A DNA stretch of 64,000 nucleotides from Streptosporangium saharense (GTDB taxonomy: Bacteria > Actinomycetota > Actinomycetes > Streptosporangiales > Streptosporangiaceae): positions 620,001 through 684,000 of the forward strand of contig NZ_JACHJP010000002.1 in NCBI RefSeq assembly GCF_014203715.1. The letters are read 5' to 3'. This document shows, in pieces, positions 1 to 10,222 of the stretch. The position numbers and the translations under genes were made by a program. Numbering within the stretch: the stretch's first letter is position 1; the number at the start of each line of letters is the position of its first letter. The notes below the pieces were generated by a model. That model had not been told where the DNA came from, did no database searches, and was given only the letters and a program-made list of their open reading frames with translations.

Positions 1-3000
1 CACCGACCCGGGGTAGTCGGCCAGGTCGGTGAGCCTGCGGGCGGCTAGGTAGCGGGGGTAACCGACGTGGATCCGCAACCGCCCCAGGTGGTCGAGGGTG
101 ACGTGGTAGCGCACGTGCGCGTCCCTGCGGGGCGCGGACATCCGGAACAGCGGGGACAGACGGCCGTGCCCGTCGGCCCAGAGGAACTCCCAGGTCGCCG
201 CGCCGTACCCCGGCGCGGGAGCGGGCAGCCAGGCCGGGGAGATCGCCCCGCTGAACACCCTGCCGTCGCCGCCGCTCTCCAGCAGGTAGGAGCGCAGGTG
301 GCGTCTGGTCGCCTCGCCCGGCGCCAGGATCGGGAACAGCTCCACGGTCGCCCTGTCGTCGAGCGCGTCCGGGGTCCTCCTGACGTGGATGGCGGCGGGC
401 AGCCCCGTGGCCTCAAGCTGGACGCCGTGACGGCCGCCGTTCAGCGCCGCCCCGACGTCGCCGTGCTCGCCCTCCACGAGGTAGATGGGGTTGCCGCCGT
501 GGCACAGGTGGATGACCGGTTCGAGCTCCTGGTTGATCTCGATCTGGAAGCGGATCCTGCCCCAGTCGACGTTGGCCTGGGTGAGCCTGTCCTGCCTGCT
601 GTCGAAGGTGAACCTGCCCCACTCGATGGACTCGCCCCGGTCGCCGCCCAGTTCCCGGTGGATGTGGATGTCCTCCTTCATCGGGCGCCAGGCCGTACGG
701 ACCGACAGTCTGCCGGTGCGGTCGGCGATGTCGAGCTGGTCGCCCGCGTTGAGCAGCATCCCGACCCGCGTGTCGGTGTTCTGCAGGGAGAAGTCGCACG
801 GCAGGCTCTGGAACAGGTTGTCCACGGCGATGCCGACGACGTTCTGGCCGGCCCGCAGCCGTTCGCGGCTGTCCACGTGGCGCTCGGCCTCCCCGGCGGG
901 GCCGCCCGGGTCCTCGCTCTCGATGTCGGCGTAGCGGCTGAAGCTGTGCGCCCAGCACGCGCCGATCGAGGTGGCCTGCTTGGCGTAGCGACGCTCGACG
1001 ACCAGGCGGGGAACCGGCACGGCGTCGGTGCCGTCGACGCCGTTGAGGGTCAGCTCCCGCAGCCGCCTGGCCACGATGCGCTCGACCAGCGGCATCGTGC
1101 TGGTCTTGCCGGACAGCGCCACGATGTCGATGGGCTCCCCCGGCTCCCTGCGGCGCTGGGCGCTGAAGGTGGTGAGCGCGATGTCGACAGCGGCGGTGAT
1201 CACGGGGGTCGCCAGGTGCTCGAACTGCTCGGGCAGCAGGGTGACCACGGTGTGCCCGAGTCGTTCGACCAGCGCGGCGGGCGGCCTCGACCGGCCGTCG
1301 ATGTTGTTGAGCACCTCCTGCAGCTTGTTCTTGGGCAGGGTGTACTCCCGGCCCGCGCCCAGCAGCCGTTTGGCCTGCTCCGCCTCCTGCCACAGCCGGA
1401 AGAACGCCCGTCCCGGCGCGGCGCGCCCGCCCGCCGCCAGTACGGGGCTGTGCGTCGGCAGCAGGTCGCGCAGCGCCGCCCAGACCTGCTCGGGCCTGGG
1501 TCCCGGGTCGGGGTTGGCGATGAAGGCGGGGGCGATCGGGCGCGGCACGCCGTCGGCGCCGACGTGGGAGGCGGGCCAGTGCCCCAGCCACGTCTCCTCC
1601 TCGGCGCTCGAAGGCCCCCCTGAGGCGTCCCCGCTGCGGCCCGTCAGCGCCATCAGGGCGTCGGCGATCTCCGCCTTCAGCCAGTGGAAGACGCGCAGCG
1701 TCAGCAGGTCGCCGCCGAGCTGCGGATGCCCGGTCGAGCCCCGCACCTCGGGACGGATCACGTAGTGGCGGCCGAAGAACTCCTCGGGGACGTCCTCGGC
1801 GGGCACCTGCCTGTCGATCAGGTGCAGGGCGAAGAGCGCGACATCCGTCGTGCCGCCGCCGATGTCGATGACCAGCATGTTCTGCCGCCAGGCGGGGCGG
1901 CCGGGCCGTACCCGCCTGGATCTGGCGCGGAACGGCTCGACGCCGGTGTCTGACTCGCCGCCGAAGTCACGCATGACGAAGAACAGCGCCGCGGCGACGG
2001 CCTCGTCGAACGTCGTGGTCACCCTGGCCATCCTGAGACTGGACTGCGCCAGCTTCTCCAGCGCGCGGCGGCCCGAAGGAGGAAGCGTGGTCGGATAGGT
2101 CAGCACGAGGTGGTTCAGCCCGCGGATGCCCCACTCGGCGGAGCGTTTCTCGTTACCGTACTCGATGGTCTTGTCGACCAGGTCGTTGTAGGCGTGCATC
2201 AGCAACGTGTCCGTGGTGACCGGCGCCCCGCCCTCCCCCCGCAGCTCCGGCATCTCGCGCGGCCGGGAGAAGGCGCGCTTCAGCCCCGGGTAGGCGCGGG
2301 TCACCCGGTCGGCCCGGTCGCCCAGCACCGCCCGCAGCGGCGAGCCCTCAAGCACCTTGATCTCGCTGGAGATCTCCGGCGAGTCACCGTCGAAGACGAC
2401 CTGGTGGAGGTAGAGCGAGCCCAGCGCGGGCGTGCCGAAGGCATCGGCGTAGCAGCCGCTGAGACTCATGGCGTAGGCGGTGCCCAGCTTCTCGTCCATC
2501 CGGGAGATCGCCACGTCGAGCTCCTTGCAGAGCGCGTCCCGGTAGCGGACCCTCGGCACCGGCAGGTGCTGGAAACCCGGCTGGAGCACCTCAAGGCCCT
2601 CGGGGGTGACGGTGACCCTGACGGAGTCGCCGGTGCCCGACAGGCCGAGCAGCGAGTTCAGCCGGGTGGTCAGGCTCCGCACGATGTCGTCGCGCGCCTG
2701 CGCCCAGTCGGCCTCGTGCGTGCCCACCGGGCCGTCGAGCAGCAGCCGGTCGAACCCGCCGAGCAGCACGTCGAACTGCTGCTCGTCCATCTCGACGCGC
2801 CTGCCGCCCGTCCTGTCGTACAGCGTCACGGTCGAGGAGGAGGTGCCGTAGTCGATCGCCGCGTGCCCGAAGAAGCTCACGTGCCGCCGGGGCTCGCCGA
2901 TCGGGGCGACCCTCCTGGTGGCGTCCTGGTTGACGCCGCCCTTCGCGGGACGCGCCCCCGGCGGCATCAGCCGCAGTTCGAGCGTGAACTCCCTGGGACC

Positions 3001-3351
3001 CGTGCCCGCCTCACCGATCCACCAGGCGATCCTGACGGTCCGCTCACCACCGAGCCCGAGGTCGGCGGCCGGTACGGCGGGGCCCTGGACGAGCAGGTAG
3101 CGCCCCGGCACCGGGCGCGGGCGCCAGCCGGGCAGCGTGTACAGCTCGGCGACCCGCCCGGCCAGTTCGTCGTCCGGCGGCTGCGGCCCCGGCCCCTGGA
3201 CGTTCACGGCGTGCGCCACCCCGTCCGGTTCGACGAACACGTCGGGCAGCCGGTACTCCCCGTTCACCTCGAAGATCACGAACACGCCGGGGGAGGTCTC
3301 GTCGTCCCCCTCGCCGTCGTTGGGCCCCGCGAACAGCAGGCGCACGGTCAT
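1..3351 (-). CDS. SrfB-like giant Hsp70/actin-fold ATPase (3' end outside window)
   Basis: The frame is open from its ATG to the window edge, so at least 1117 residues are encoded and the C-terminus is missing. Actin/Hsp70-fold nucleotide-binding motifs are visible: phosphate-1 AAIDYGTSSSTV near residue 160, phosphate-2 VIDIGGGTTDVAL near residue 492, and an adenosine-like motif SGKTSTMPLVERI near residue 743. This layout and size match the SrfB family, an Hsp70-like group first named in enterobacteria. The ATG overlaps the TGA of the upstream GTPase gene (ATGA), which predicts translational coupling. With the GTPase upstream, the pair recalls srfC-srfB. The biochemical role is unknown; ATP-dependent remodelling with the GTPase is inference. 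Confidence 0.75.
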   Translation of the reverse strand, partial: MTVRLLFAGPNDGEGDDETSPGVFVIFEVNGEYRLPDVFVEPDGVAHAVNVQGPGPQPPDDELAGRVAELYTLPGWRPRPVPGRYLLVQGPAVPAADLGLGGERTVRIAWWIGEAGTGPREFTLELRLMPPGARPAKGGVNQDATRRVAPIGEPRRHVSFFGHAAIDYGTSSSTVTLYDRTGGRRVEMDEQQFDVLLGGFDRLLLDGPVGTHEADWAQARDDIVRSLTTRLNSLLGLSGTGDSVRVTVTPEGLEVLQPGFQHLPVPRVRYRDALCKELDVAISRMDEKLGTAYAMSLSGCYADAFGTPALGSLYLHQVVFDGDSPEISSEIKVLEGSPLRAVLGDRADRVTRAYPGLKRAFSRPREMPELRGEGGAPVTTDTLLMHAYNDLVDKTIEYGNEKRSAEWGIRGLNHLVLTYPTTLPPSGRRALEKLAQSSLRMARVTTTFDEAVAAALFFVMRDFGGESDTGVEPFRARSRRVRPGRPAWRQNMLVIDIGGGTTDVALFALHLIDRQVPAEDVPEEFFGRHYVIRPEVRGSTGHPQLGGDLLTLRVFHWLKAEIADALMALTGRSGDASGGPSSAEEETWLGHWPASHVGADGVPRPIAPAFIANPDPGPRPEQVWAALRDLLPTHSPVLAAGGRAAPGRAFFRLWQEAEQAKRLLGAGREYTLPKNKLQEVLNNIDGRSRPPAALVERLGHTVVTLLPEQFEHLATPVITAAVDIALTTFSAQRRREPGEPIDIVALSGKTSTMPLVERIVARRLRELTLNGVDGTDAVPVPRLVVERRYAKQATSIGACWAHSFSRYADIESEDPGGPAGEAERHVDSRERLRAGQNVVGIAVDNLFQSLPCDFSLQNTDTRVGMLLNAGDQLDIADRTGRLSVRTAWRPMKEDIHIHRELGGDRGESIEWGRFTFDSRQDRLTQANVDWGRIRFQIEINQELEPVIHLCHGGNPIYLVEGEHGDVGAALNGGRHGVQLEATGLPAAIHVRRTPDALDDRATVELFPILAPGEATRRHLRSYLLESGGDGRVFSGAISPAWLPAPAPGYGAATWEFLWADGHGRLSPLFRMSAPRRDAHVRYHVTLDHLGRLRIHVGYPRYLAARRLTDLADYPGSV

Positions 3352-5948
3352 CGGGTATTACCTCCGGACTTTCCATCCCATTCGTCGAGCAGGTCACGGA
3401 CCGGGCCGCCCGCCGGGGCGCGTCCGTTGTCGTGCGGTCCCCGCCGGGTGAGGCGTCGCACGCTCTCCTCGGCGGGTACGGCCTCGCGCAGCTCCTGCAG
3501 TTCCAGACGCAGTTCCCGGCCCAGCCTGACCGCGTCGGCCAGCAGGTGGCGCCGCACGTGGTGGCCGACCGCCGCGACGATGTCGCCGCGCACCCGGAAG
3601 ATGTTCATCTGGTGGGTGACGACCCTGGCCCCCGCGTCTCCGGCGATGTTGTGGCGCCCGCCGTTCCAGGGCAGCGCCTGCACGGTCCGCAGCGGGAAGC
3701 GTTCGGTGATCCGCTCCCTGTCCTCGTAGGACGCCGGCACCGGAACCGGCAGCAGGCCCGCCGCCGCGCCGGGCAGCCAGTCCATCGAGACCAGGCTGAG
3801 CAGGTTGTGCCCGCGCGCCTGGCCGTCGTCCTCCGGGTCGAGCGCGGCCAGCAGCCGCCCGACGGACTCCCACGTGCCGGAGTCGCGCAGCCGTTCGCGC
3901 ACGTGGGTCAGCTCCCGGTGGCGCCGCTCCGCCCAGGCGGCGACGGCCTCAAGGTAGATCTCCCTGGCCTCGCCGACGGCCCTGACGCAGGTGGGCTCGA
4001 ACCTGGCGAAGAGCCGCTCCGTGGTGTCCGGGGCGCCCGCGTCGGCCTCGGTCGGCATGCGCCGCGCGACGCCGAAGCCCCGCCCGCCCGCCGCCTTCCC
4101 TCCGCCGAGCGGCGGCCCGATCCGGCCGTCGTCGCCGACCCGGTCCCGGTACTGCTGCCACTCCCGCCAGGTGAACACGTCGTAGGTCGCCCCCGCCCGC
4201 GCCAGGTCGAGGACCGCCGAGCCACCGGGGACGACCTGTGTGCCGTCGGTCGCCAGGCGTTCCGGGTCGGCCAGCAGCACCAGCGACCTGACCGTGTGGG
4301 AGGTCTCCTCCTCGACCATCCGGAACAGCGCGGTCAGCGACCCCGTGTCCCGCACCCCGGCCTGGACGCCGCCGAGGCCGGGACGCAGCATCCGGTCGAG
4401 CGCGCGCAGCGCCGTCAGCAGGTCGGTGGCGACCGGCACGACCGCCTCGTGCTTGAGGAACACGCCGTAGGTCCGCACGTGCCGGTCCAGCATGTCCCGC
4501 AGCCCCCCGACACCCCCGTCCCGCCCGAACCCGCCGAGCGCCGCGGTGTAGGGGTGGCCCGGATCGGTCAGGACCAGGTCCGCGGCGATCCGCTTCCACC
4601 GCTCCGCCTGCGCCCCGGCCGCGCCCAGCGACGCGGTGATCTTCTCCCCCTCCTCACCCCCGGTCTCGTACGGCAGGCCCCGGGTGGTGATCGCGACGAG
4701 CGAGGAGGTGAAGGCCACCCGGTCCTCCCTGCGCCCGTTGAGCGTGGTGGCCATCCTGTGCAGGGAGGACAGGTCGCGGGAGGAGGCCACCAGGTCGGCC
4801 ACACCCGCGAACGGGACGTCCGGCGGCTGCAGCAGGTCGAAGCAGTTGGCCGCGACGAGGATCGACTCGCTGAGCGCGCCCTTGCCTCTGCGGTTGCGTT
4901 CGAGCAGCGAGTAGAACTGCCGGGCGTCGTCACGCTCGGCCCGGTGCGAGGGCAGCACGATCACGATGGCGTCGATCTCGTCGAGTTCCCTGACGCTGAG
5001 GTACTCGTCGCGGACCGCGGTCGCGCCGAGCCCGGGAAGGTCGCACAGCTCCGCCGCGGTGCCGTCGCCGGGCAGCGGCCCCGCCCAGTCGCCCTGGGCC
5101 ACCCAGACCTGGCAGACGACCCTGCGGATCAGGGTGAAGGTGACCCGCAGCGTCTGGGCGGTCAGCGGGTCGCGGGGCGAGACGGGAAAGCCCTGCGCGG
5201 TCCTGGGGAAGACGCGCGGCAGGTCCCTGATGTCCTCGATGTCGAGCGCCTGCCGGAGCATGTCCGGCTCGACCGGCAGGGACAGCCCCGTGTGGCCGTC
5301 GAGCACGAACTCCCCGGCGAGCTTGAGCGCGTCGCGGATCCTGGTCAGTTCGAGGGTGATCCCCAGCAGCCTGGAGTTCTCCATCGCCGCCCAGTCCAGC
5401 GTGGTCTCCGCCCACCGGTTCAGGACGTCCCAGCCGTCCCTGACGGGGTTGTAGTCCTCAAGCGCGGAGACGTCCCTGCCGCCCCCGGCGCGCCGTACGG
5501 TCCTGACCAGCTCGTCCATGATGTAGCCGACCGTCTCGGCCAGCTCCGCACGGGTGAGGTACTCGATCCTGGCCGCGCGCACCCGGGTCGGCTCCCCCGG
5601 CGGGGCGGGCTCGACGCGCAGCACCGTCACGTTCCCCGTGGTGGGCGAGCCGGAGACCGGCAGCAGCCCGGGGGCGCCGAGCAACGTGCCGAGCAGCATG
5701 GACTTGCCCGCGCTGTACTCTCCGACGATCCCCACCGAGACGGGTTTCGCGCAGCGTTCCCTCAGTTTCACGGCCAGGCCGACGGCCCGGTCATACGCCT
5801 GCCGTACGGCCGCGGCCTCCGGCACGTCCTCCTGCCCGAGAGCGGTCATCGCCCGGTCGGCCAGCTCGCGGTAGCGGGCGATCGCCGTGCGGTGGCCGGT
5901 GGCGGATGAGGAGGCCGATCCGCCCTGCCCGGCGTGGAAATCGGTCAA
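3348..5948 (-). CDS. Dynamin-like large GTPase (SrfC-like)
   Basis: An 866-residue protein with a P-loop GTPase domain near its N-terminus: G1 GEYSAGKS at about 72-80, G3 DLPGLGAT near 301 and a G4-like ANCFD near 364. The long remainder is probably mostly helical, as in bacterial dynamin-like or SrfC proteins. I chose the TTG start because CGAGGAG lies about six bases upstream and the frame before it reads into the previous gene's end. It lies 17 bases after the DUF4407 gene and overlaps the SrfB-like gene by ATGA, so all three form one operon. It may form nucleotide-dependent assemblies at the membrane with its DUF4407 neighbour; this is inferred from family and context. Confidence 0.75.
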   Translation of the reverse strand: MTDFHAGQGGSASSSATGHRTAIARYRELADRAMTALGQEDVPEAAAVRQAYDRAVGLAVKLRERCAKPVSVGIVGEYSAGKSMLLGTLLGAPGLLPVSGSPTTGNVTVLRVEPAPPGEPTRVRAARIEYLTRAELAETVGYIMDELVRTVRRAGGGRDVSALEDYNPVRDGWDVLNRWAETTLDWAAMENSRLLGITLELTRIRDALKLAGEFVLDGHTGLSLPVEPDMLRQALDIEDIRDLPRVFPRTAQGFPVSPRDPLTAQTLRVTFTLIRRVVCQVWVAQGDWAGPLPGDGTAAELCDLPGLGATAVRDEYLSVRELDEIDAIVIVLPSHRAERDDARQFYSLLERNRRGKGALSESILVAANCFDLLQPPDVPFAGVADLVASSRDLSSLHRMATTLNGRREDRVAFTSSLVAITTRGLPYETGGEEGEKITASLGAAGAQAERWKRIAADLVLTDPGHPYTAALGGFGRDGGVGGLRDMLDRHVRTYGVFLKHEAVVPVATDLLTALRALDRMLRPGLGGVQAGVRDTGSLTALFRMVEEETSHTVRSLVLLADPERLATDGTQVVPGGSAVLDLARAGATYDVFTWREWQQYRDRVGDDGRIGPPLGGGKAAGGRGFGVARRMPTEADAGAPDTTERLFARFEPTCVRAVGEAREIYLEAVAAWAERRHRELTHVRERLRDSGTWESVGRLLAALDPEDDGQARGHNLLSLVSMDWLPGAAAGLLPVPVPASYEDRERITERFPLRTVQALPWNGGRHNIAGDAGARVVTHQMNIFRVRGDIVAAVGHHVRRHLLADAVRLGRELRLELQELREAVPAEESVRRLTRRGPHDNGRAPAGGPVRDLLDEWDGKSGGNTR

Positions 5949-5965
5949 CGAGACTCCTCGGGTCC

Positions 5966-7747
5966 TCAGGGAGATGGATTGCGATCGATACGGGTCCCCC
6001 GGACGCTCCGGCCCGGACCGCGGATGTCCTCGCGGCCCCGGTCGTAGCTGTCCCGTGTGTTCAGCCGGTCGAGGTCGTACCTCATGTCGATCTTGGCGAT
6101 GTGCGACTCGCGCAGGCGCTGCGTCTCGTAGGCCTGGCTGTAGGCCAGCTCGCGCAGCCGCCGTTCGTAGACGGTCGGGCCACCGAAGAGCTTGACGCTG
6201 AGCGGCAGCAGGTCGAGCAGCAGGATCGTGATCCGCAGCACCCACGGCAGGGCGACGACGACGGCGCTGCCACTGTTGTCGATGAAGTCGTGCAGGGCCT
6301 GCTCCTGGGCGACCCAGCCGACGTTCCTGCGCACGTCGGCGAGCTTTTCTGCCCTGGCCGCGCTCTCCTGGCCCTCGAAGACCTTGAACTCCCTGCTGAC
6401 CGACTCACGGGCCAGGTCACACCTGCCCTGGGCCGTGACGTACTCCCGCTGGGCCTTGTTGTAGTCGGCCTCAAGCTTGGTGGCGATCGGGCCGAACCCG
6501 ACGGTGCCGCTGAGCCCCTGGCCCTGCCTGCCCAGCGACTCGTCCTGCTTCTTCTTCAGCGCGGCGTTGCGCACCCGCTCCTTGGCCTTGGCGGTCGCGC
6601 ACAGCTCGACCCGGTCGTACTTGGCGTCGAGCTGCTTGCGCCTGTCCGCGTCGGCCGTCTTGAACGTGGCCTCAAGCTGGGTGGCGCGGGCGTTCTGGTT
6701 GAAGGCCAGCTGGTCGCGGACCTCCGAGTGGAAGATCAGCAGCGTCACGGCCTCGGCGATGACGAAGGAGACACCGAGGGCGAGGATCCCGCGCATCGCG
6801 TAGGTCAGCCAGCCGGGCTTCCTGACCTTGACGACCGGGTCGAGCAGGCCGGTCGAGTCGGTGCCCGACAGCACGGTGCCGTAGCTCGGCTCGGCGACGA
6901 TCGACCGGTCGACCCAGAAGATGAGGATGCCCCAGATGGCCGCGAACGGCAGGATCGCCGGGGAGAAGCCGCCGCTGATGACCGAGGCGAAGACCGCGAA
7001 CATCGTGGCGGCGACGGCGGAGACCAGGCAGACGAAGACGCCGATCGTCGAGTAGCGGTACAGCTCGCTGCGGTTCGGGATGAGGGCGGGGTCCGCGCCC
7101 GCGCACCACAGGAAGGGGCGAGACAGGCGCGGGACCCGGTAGGCGGTGATGCCGGTGAAGTCGGTGTCGAGCCGGGGCGGGGCGTGCACCGGCGCCGGGC
7201 GCGGCGGCGCGGGAGACGGCGGCGGCGTCCCCCCGCGCCGACGCCATCTCGGGAGCACCCAGGAGAACGCCTCCGACAGGCGTTCGTAGGCGCCCCGGGA
7301 GCGCGCGTCGTTCTCGTCGTCGTGGTCATCGTGGTCGTCGTAGGCGGGGGGCTGGGGTTCGCGCTCACGGCGGCCTGGCTGGTCGCGGACCGTCGAGAAC
7401 ACGTCCGTCGGGTCGTTGGCGGTCCACTCGCTGTAGTAGGAGCCGGGACTCGCCGACGCCGTACCGCCCGGCTCGTCAACCGTGGGAGACCCCGCGGAAG
7501 GCACGGTCGGCGGCGGCGTCGCGGGGGGCCGGTTGTCCGTGAAGCTCCGGTAGGAGCGTGTCCCGTTGGGGCCGCCGGGCAGGTCCGAGCCGTTCCCGTT
7601 CGGGTGCCCGTTGGTGTGTTCGTCGGTGTGTTCGTCGTCCTGGGAAGCTTGGGAGCTCTGGGAGCCCTGGCCGTTGCGTGAGGGCGGCGACCAGGTGAAG
7701 TCGCCTCCCGGCGCGGCGTAGTCGCGGAACCGGTTGTCTTCCGTCAT
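5966..7747 (-). CDS. DUF4407 membrane protein
   Basis: A 593-residue protein. The first ~200 residues are Pro/Gly/Ser/Asp-rich and probably disordered. Hydrophobic segments follow at about 230-285 and 314-338, then a long charged, probably coiled region (about 340-490) and a last hydrophobic stretch near 490-525. The core, with CAGADPAL and FWVDRSI, fits the DUF4407 family. It is the first gene of the operon with the GTPase and SrfB-like ATPase, so it is a natural membrane anchor for them; that is inference. The ATG start has GAGG about 12 bases upstream. No function is established for the family. Confidence 0.75.
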   Translation of the reverse strand: MTEDNRFRDYAAPGGDFTWSPPSRNGQGSQSSQASQDDEHTDEHTNGHPNGNGSDLPGGPNGTRSYRSFTDNRPPATPPPTVPSAGSPTVDEPGGTASASPGSYYSEWTANDPTDVFSTVRDQPGRREREPQPPAYDDHDDHDDENDARSRGAYERLSEAFSWVLPRWRRRGGTPPPSPAPPRPAPVHAPPRLDTDFTGITAYRVPRLSRPFLWCAGADPALIPNRSELYRYSTIGVFVCLVSAVAATMFAVFASVISGGFSPAILPFAAIWGILIFWVDRSIVAEPSYGTVLSGTDSTGLLDPVVKVRKPGWLTYAMRGILALGVSFVIAEAVTLLIFHSEVRDQLAFNQNARATQLEATFKTADADRRKQLDAKYDRVELCATAKAKERVRNAALKKKQDESLGRQGQGLSGTVGFGPIATKLEADYNKAQREYVTAQGRCDLARESVSREFKVFEGQESAARAEKLADVRRNVGWVAQEQALHDFIDNSGSAVVVALPWVLRITILLLDLLPLSVKLFGGPTVYERRLRELAYSQAYETQRLRESHIAKIDMRYDLDRLNTRDSYDRGREDIRGPGRSVRGTRIDRNPSP

Positions 7748-8287
7748 CGGCTCAGCAGCACCTCGGGTCCGTCATCGGATTCAGCGTCTCGGGTACGGCG
7801 GGCTCGGTGTCACCGCGCGTCTCGTCCAGGCTCGTGCTTTCCGGCATCCAGTCCCCCGACCCTCTCCACCGGACCCCGTTCCCTCGTATACCCTCGTCCC
7901 GCCTGGGAGCCCCCGCCCTCATGCCGGAACAATGCAATATGCCCGCCGATCCAATGCATATATATGAGGGTTTGTCGTACGGCCCACATTTACCCCAAAC
8001 GAGGGATCCCCGCGAAGAGTTCCGGGACACGATCCAGAAACCTTTTCGCCAAAAGCCGCAAACCATCACTTCCACGGACTCTACCCGCCGGTGGTCCGGG
8101 ACGCGCGCAGGCGTCCCACGAGGCCGTCCACCCCCACGGCGTACCCGCGTGACCGTCTCCCACGCCCCTCCGCCCGCCGTACGCCCCATGTCCTATCTGT
8201 CATTCAAAAAGACATAATTTCCGAAAGGGGCCTTACAGGATACCCGGCCCTCGTGTCGTGGGCGTGGGCTCGACGGCCTTTCCCTAA
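7748..8287. other. Intergenic region between divergent operons
   Basis: No convincing gene lies here; short open frames have poor codon use and no ribosome site. It should hold the promoter of the leftward DUF4407 operon. A perfect 10-bp palindrome CATATATATG sits at 7957-7966 in an unusually AT-rich patch, and a TGTC/GACA inverted pair flanks an A-rich stretch near 8201-8213. Neither is assigned to a regulator. Confidence 0.4.
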
Positions 8288-8314
8288 TTGACAACAGCCC
8301 CTCTCCTTTACAAT
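8288..8314 (+). promoter_or_regulatory. Probable sigma70-type promoter for the XRE-PPOX/adh operon
   Basis: A perfect -35 TTGACA at 8288-8293 is followed, after a short 15-base spacer, by TACAAT at 8309-8314. The leader to the ATG at 8418 would be about 95 bases. The short spacer lowers confidence. Confidence 0.45.
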
Positions 8315-8417
8315 GTAGATTCTGTGAAACGCCCCGTGGCCTCGGTCATCCCGGTTAGGGATGGCAGCCGGGGGGAGGCAGGCAGAGAGACACCCTCACC
8401 TGCCATTGGAGACTGTG

Positions 8418-9089
8418 ATGACCGAACGTGCGGCGGCACCCGGCGACCTGGGCCGACGGGTGACCGGCAGACGCGAGGAGCTCGGCATGACCCGCGAGCG
8501 GCTGGCCACCCTCGCCGGGATCGACACCGGATACCTCGGATACCTGGAGGAGACGCCCGCCTCCCCGACCACGGAGACCGTCAGGCGGCTGGCCGCCGCC
8601 CTGGACACGGCCCCGGAGGAGCTTCTCGGCGGCTCCGTCGATCTGCCGCCCGGCCGTGGCGCGCCCGCGCCCCACCCGCGCCTCGAACCGCTGGGGACCG
8701 AGGAGTGCCTGCGGCTCATCTCCCCCGGCGGCGTCGGCAGGGTGGCCTTCGCGGAGGCCGGGGGCCCGGCGATCCTGCCGGTCAACTACGTGCTGCGCGA
8801 GGGCGCGGTGATCTTCCGTACCTCCCTGGGCGGCACCCTGGACGAGAACCTCCGCACCGGGGTCGAGGGCGTCGACTTCAAGATCGCGTTCGAGGTCGAC
8901 CGGATCGACGACGTCAACCGCGAGGGCTGGAGCGTGCTCGCGCGTGGCGGCGCCCACCGCGTCAGCGGCGAGGAACGGGAGGCGGCGGCCAGGTCCGGGG
9001 TCACCCCGTGGGCGGGCGGCGACCGCGACCTGTACATCAAGATCGTCCCGGTGGAGATCACGGGACGGCGGATCAGGAGCGCCCCGTGA
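8418..9089 (+). CDS. XRE helix-turn-helix fused to PPOX-like flavin domain
   Basis: A 223-residue protein. Residues ~10-75 form an XRE-type helix-turn-helix ([20 protein letters not shown], then [20 protein letters not shown]). The C-terminal half resembles the pyridoxamine-5'-phosphate oxidase-like split-barrel FMN domain ([33 protein letters not shown]). Such fusions are common in actinobacteria and are thought to link redox or flavin state to transcription, without a fixed target. The ATG is chosen because GGAGA lies five bases upstream; the frame is open further 5' but lacks a better site. It overlaps the alcohol dehydrogenase gene by GTGA, so the two are co-translated. Confidence 0.8.
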   Translation: MTERAAAPGDLGRRVTGRREELGMTRERLATLAGIDTGYLGYLEETPASPTTETVRRLAAALDTAPEELLGGSVDLPPGRGAPAPHPRLEPLGTEECLRLISPGGVGRVAFAEAGGPAILPVNYVLREGAVIFRTSLGGTLDENLRTGVEGVDFKIAFEVDRIDDVNREGWSVLARGGAHRVSGEEREAAARSGVTPWAGGDRDLYIKIVPVEITGRRIRSAP

Positions 9090-10087
9090 CGATGGACGCC
9101 TGGGTCGTCGCCCGCCCCGGGCCGATGGCCTCGCACCCGCTTGAGCGGGTCAGGCTGCCCGTCCCCGAACCCGGTCCCGGCGAGGTGCTGGTCGAGGTGG
9201 AGGCGTGCGCCGTCTGCCGTACGGACCTGCACCTGGCGGAGGGCGACCTGCCGCCGAGGAAGCCGAGGACCGTGCCCGGTCACGAGGTCGTCGGCCGGGT
9301 GGCCGGGCACGGCCCCGGGACCTCGCTGCCCCTCGGCACCCGGGTCGGGGTGGCCTGGCTCCGCTCGACCTGCGGTCGCTGCCGGTACTGCCTCGGGGGC
9401 GCGGAGAACCTCTGCCCGCTGTCCACCTACACCGGCTGGGACGCCGACGGCGGCTACGCCGGATATCTCACGGCCCCCGAGGACTACGTCCACCCGCTGC
9501 CGCAGGGGCCGTCCGCGGAGAAGCTCGCCCCGCTGCTGTGCGCGGGAATCATCGGATACCGGGCCCTGCTCCGCAGTGACCTGCCGCCCGGTGGCAGGCT
9601 CGGCGTCTACGGCTTCGGCGCCTCGGCGCACCTGACCGCGCAACTGGCCGTCGCCCAGGGCGCGACCGTGCACGTCATGACCCGCTCGGCGCGGGCGCGC
9701 GAGCTGGCGCTGCGCCTGGGGGCCACCTCCGCGACCGGGGCGGCCGAGCCCCCGCCCGAGCCGCTGGACGCGGCGATCCTGTTCGCGCCCGTCGGGGAGC
9801 TGGTGCCGGTCGCGCTTGAGGCCCTCGACCGGGGCGGCACCCTCGCCGTCGCGGGCATCCACCTCAGTGACATCCCGGCGCTGAACTACCGGCGCCACCT
9901 GTTCCAGGAGCGGACGCTGCGCAGCGTCACCGCCAACACCCGCGCCGACGCCCGGGCCTATCTGGAGCTCGCCGCCGAGCATCCGCCCGAGGTGACGACC
10001 GTCGCCTATCCCTTCGAGGCGGCTGACGTGGCGCTCGCCGACCTGACCGCCGACCGCGTCGAGGGCGCCGCCGTCCTGCTGCCCTGA
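9086..10087 (+). CDS. Zinc-dependent alcohol dehydrogenase (MDR family)
   Basis: A 333-residue medium-chain dehydrogenase. The N-terminal catalytic domain has the first zinc ligand in [15 protein letters not shown] for the second, and the four-cysteine structural zinc loop CGRCRYC..NLC. The Rossmann domain carries [10 protein letters not shown]. It should oxidise an alcohol or reduce an aldehyde with NAD(P); the substrate is unknown. The GTG overlapping the upstream TGA is preferred over the ATG two codons later because AGGAG ends six bases before it. Pairing with a PPOX regulator suggests a role in redox or stress metabolism (inference). Confidence 0.85.
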   Translation: MTMDAWVVARPGPMASHPLERVRLPVPEPGPGEVLVEVEACAVCRTDLHLAEGDLPPRKPRTVPGHEVVGRVAGHGPGTSLPLGTRVGVAWLRSTCGRCRYCLGGAENLCPLSTYTGWDADGGYAGYLTAPEDYVHPLPQGPSAEKLAPLLCAGIIGYRALLRSDLPPGGRLGVYGFGASAHLTAQLAVAQGATVHVMTRSARARELALRLGATSATGAAEPPPEPLDAAILFAPVGELVPVALEALDRGGTLAVAGIHLSDIPALNYRRHLFQERTLRSVTANTRADARAYLELAAEHPPEVTTVAYPFEAADVALADLTADRVEGAAVLLP

Positions 10088-10124
10088 CCCGCACGCGCGG
10101 GGCCGGGCCGTACAGAAACGAAAA

Positions 10125-10186
10125 ACCGGCCGTGCGGCCGGTCTGTGAAAAAGGTACGGCGGGCGGCCATGCCCGCCCGCCGTACC
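10125..10186. terminator. Double hairpin terminator between convergent genes
   Basis: Two stem-loops separate the dehydrogenase and protease genes. The first is ACCGGCC/GGCCGGT (10125-10142), flanked by A-rich runs. The second is a 14-bp stem GGTACGGCGGGCGG with its complement (10153-10186). The A-rich flank gives a U-tract for leftward transcripts, so the pair can serve both directions. Confidence 0.7.
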
Positions 10187-10222
10187 CGGTCTTCAGTTGT
10201 CGTGCCGCTGATCAGTCAGTGA

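Noticed and set aside
67-1623. 518-codon open frame on the plus strand at the left edge
   Set aside because: It is antisense to the Hsp70/SrfB-like gene, whose frame runs open to the window edge with conserved ATPase motifs.
7752-8291. Several short open frames in the gap before the XRE-PPOX gene
   Set aside because: They overlap each other on both strands, lack ribosome sites and cross the AT-rich promoter region.
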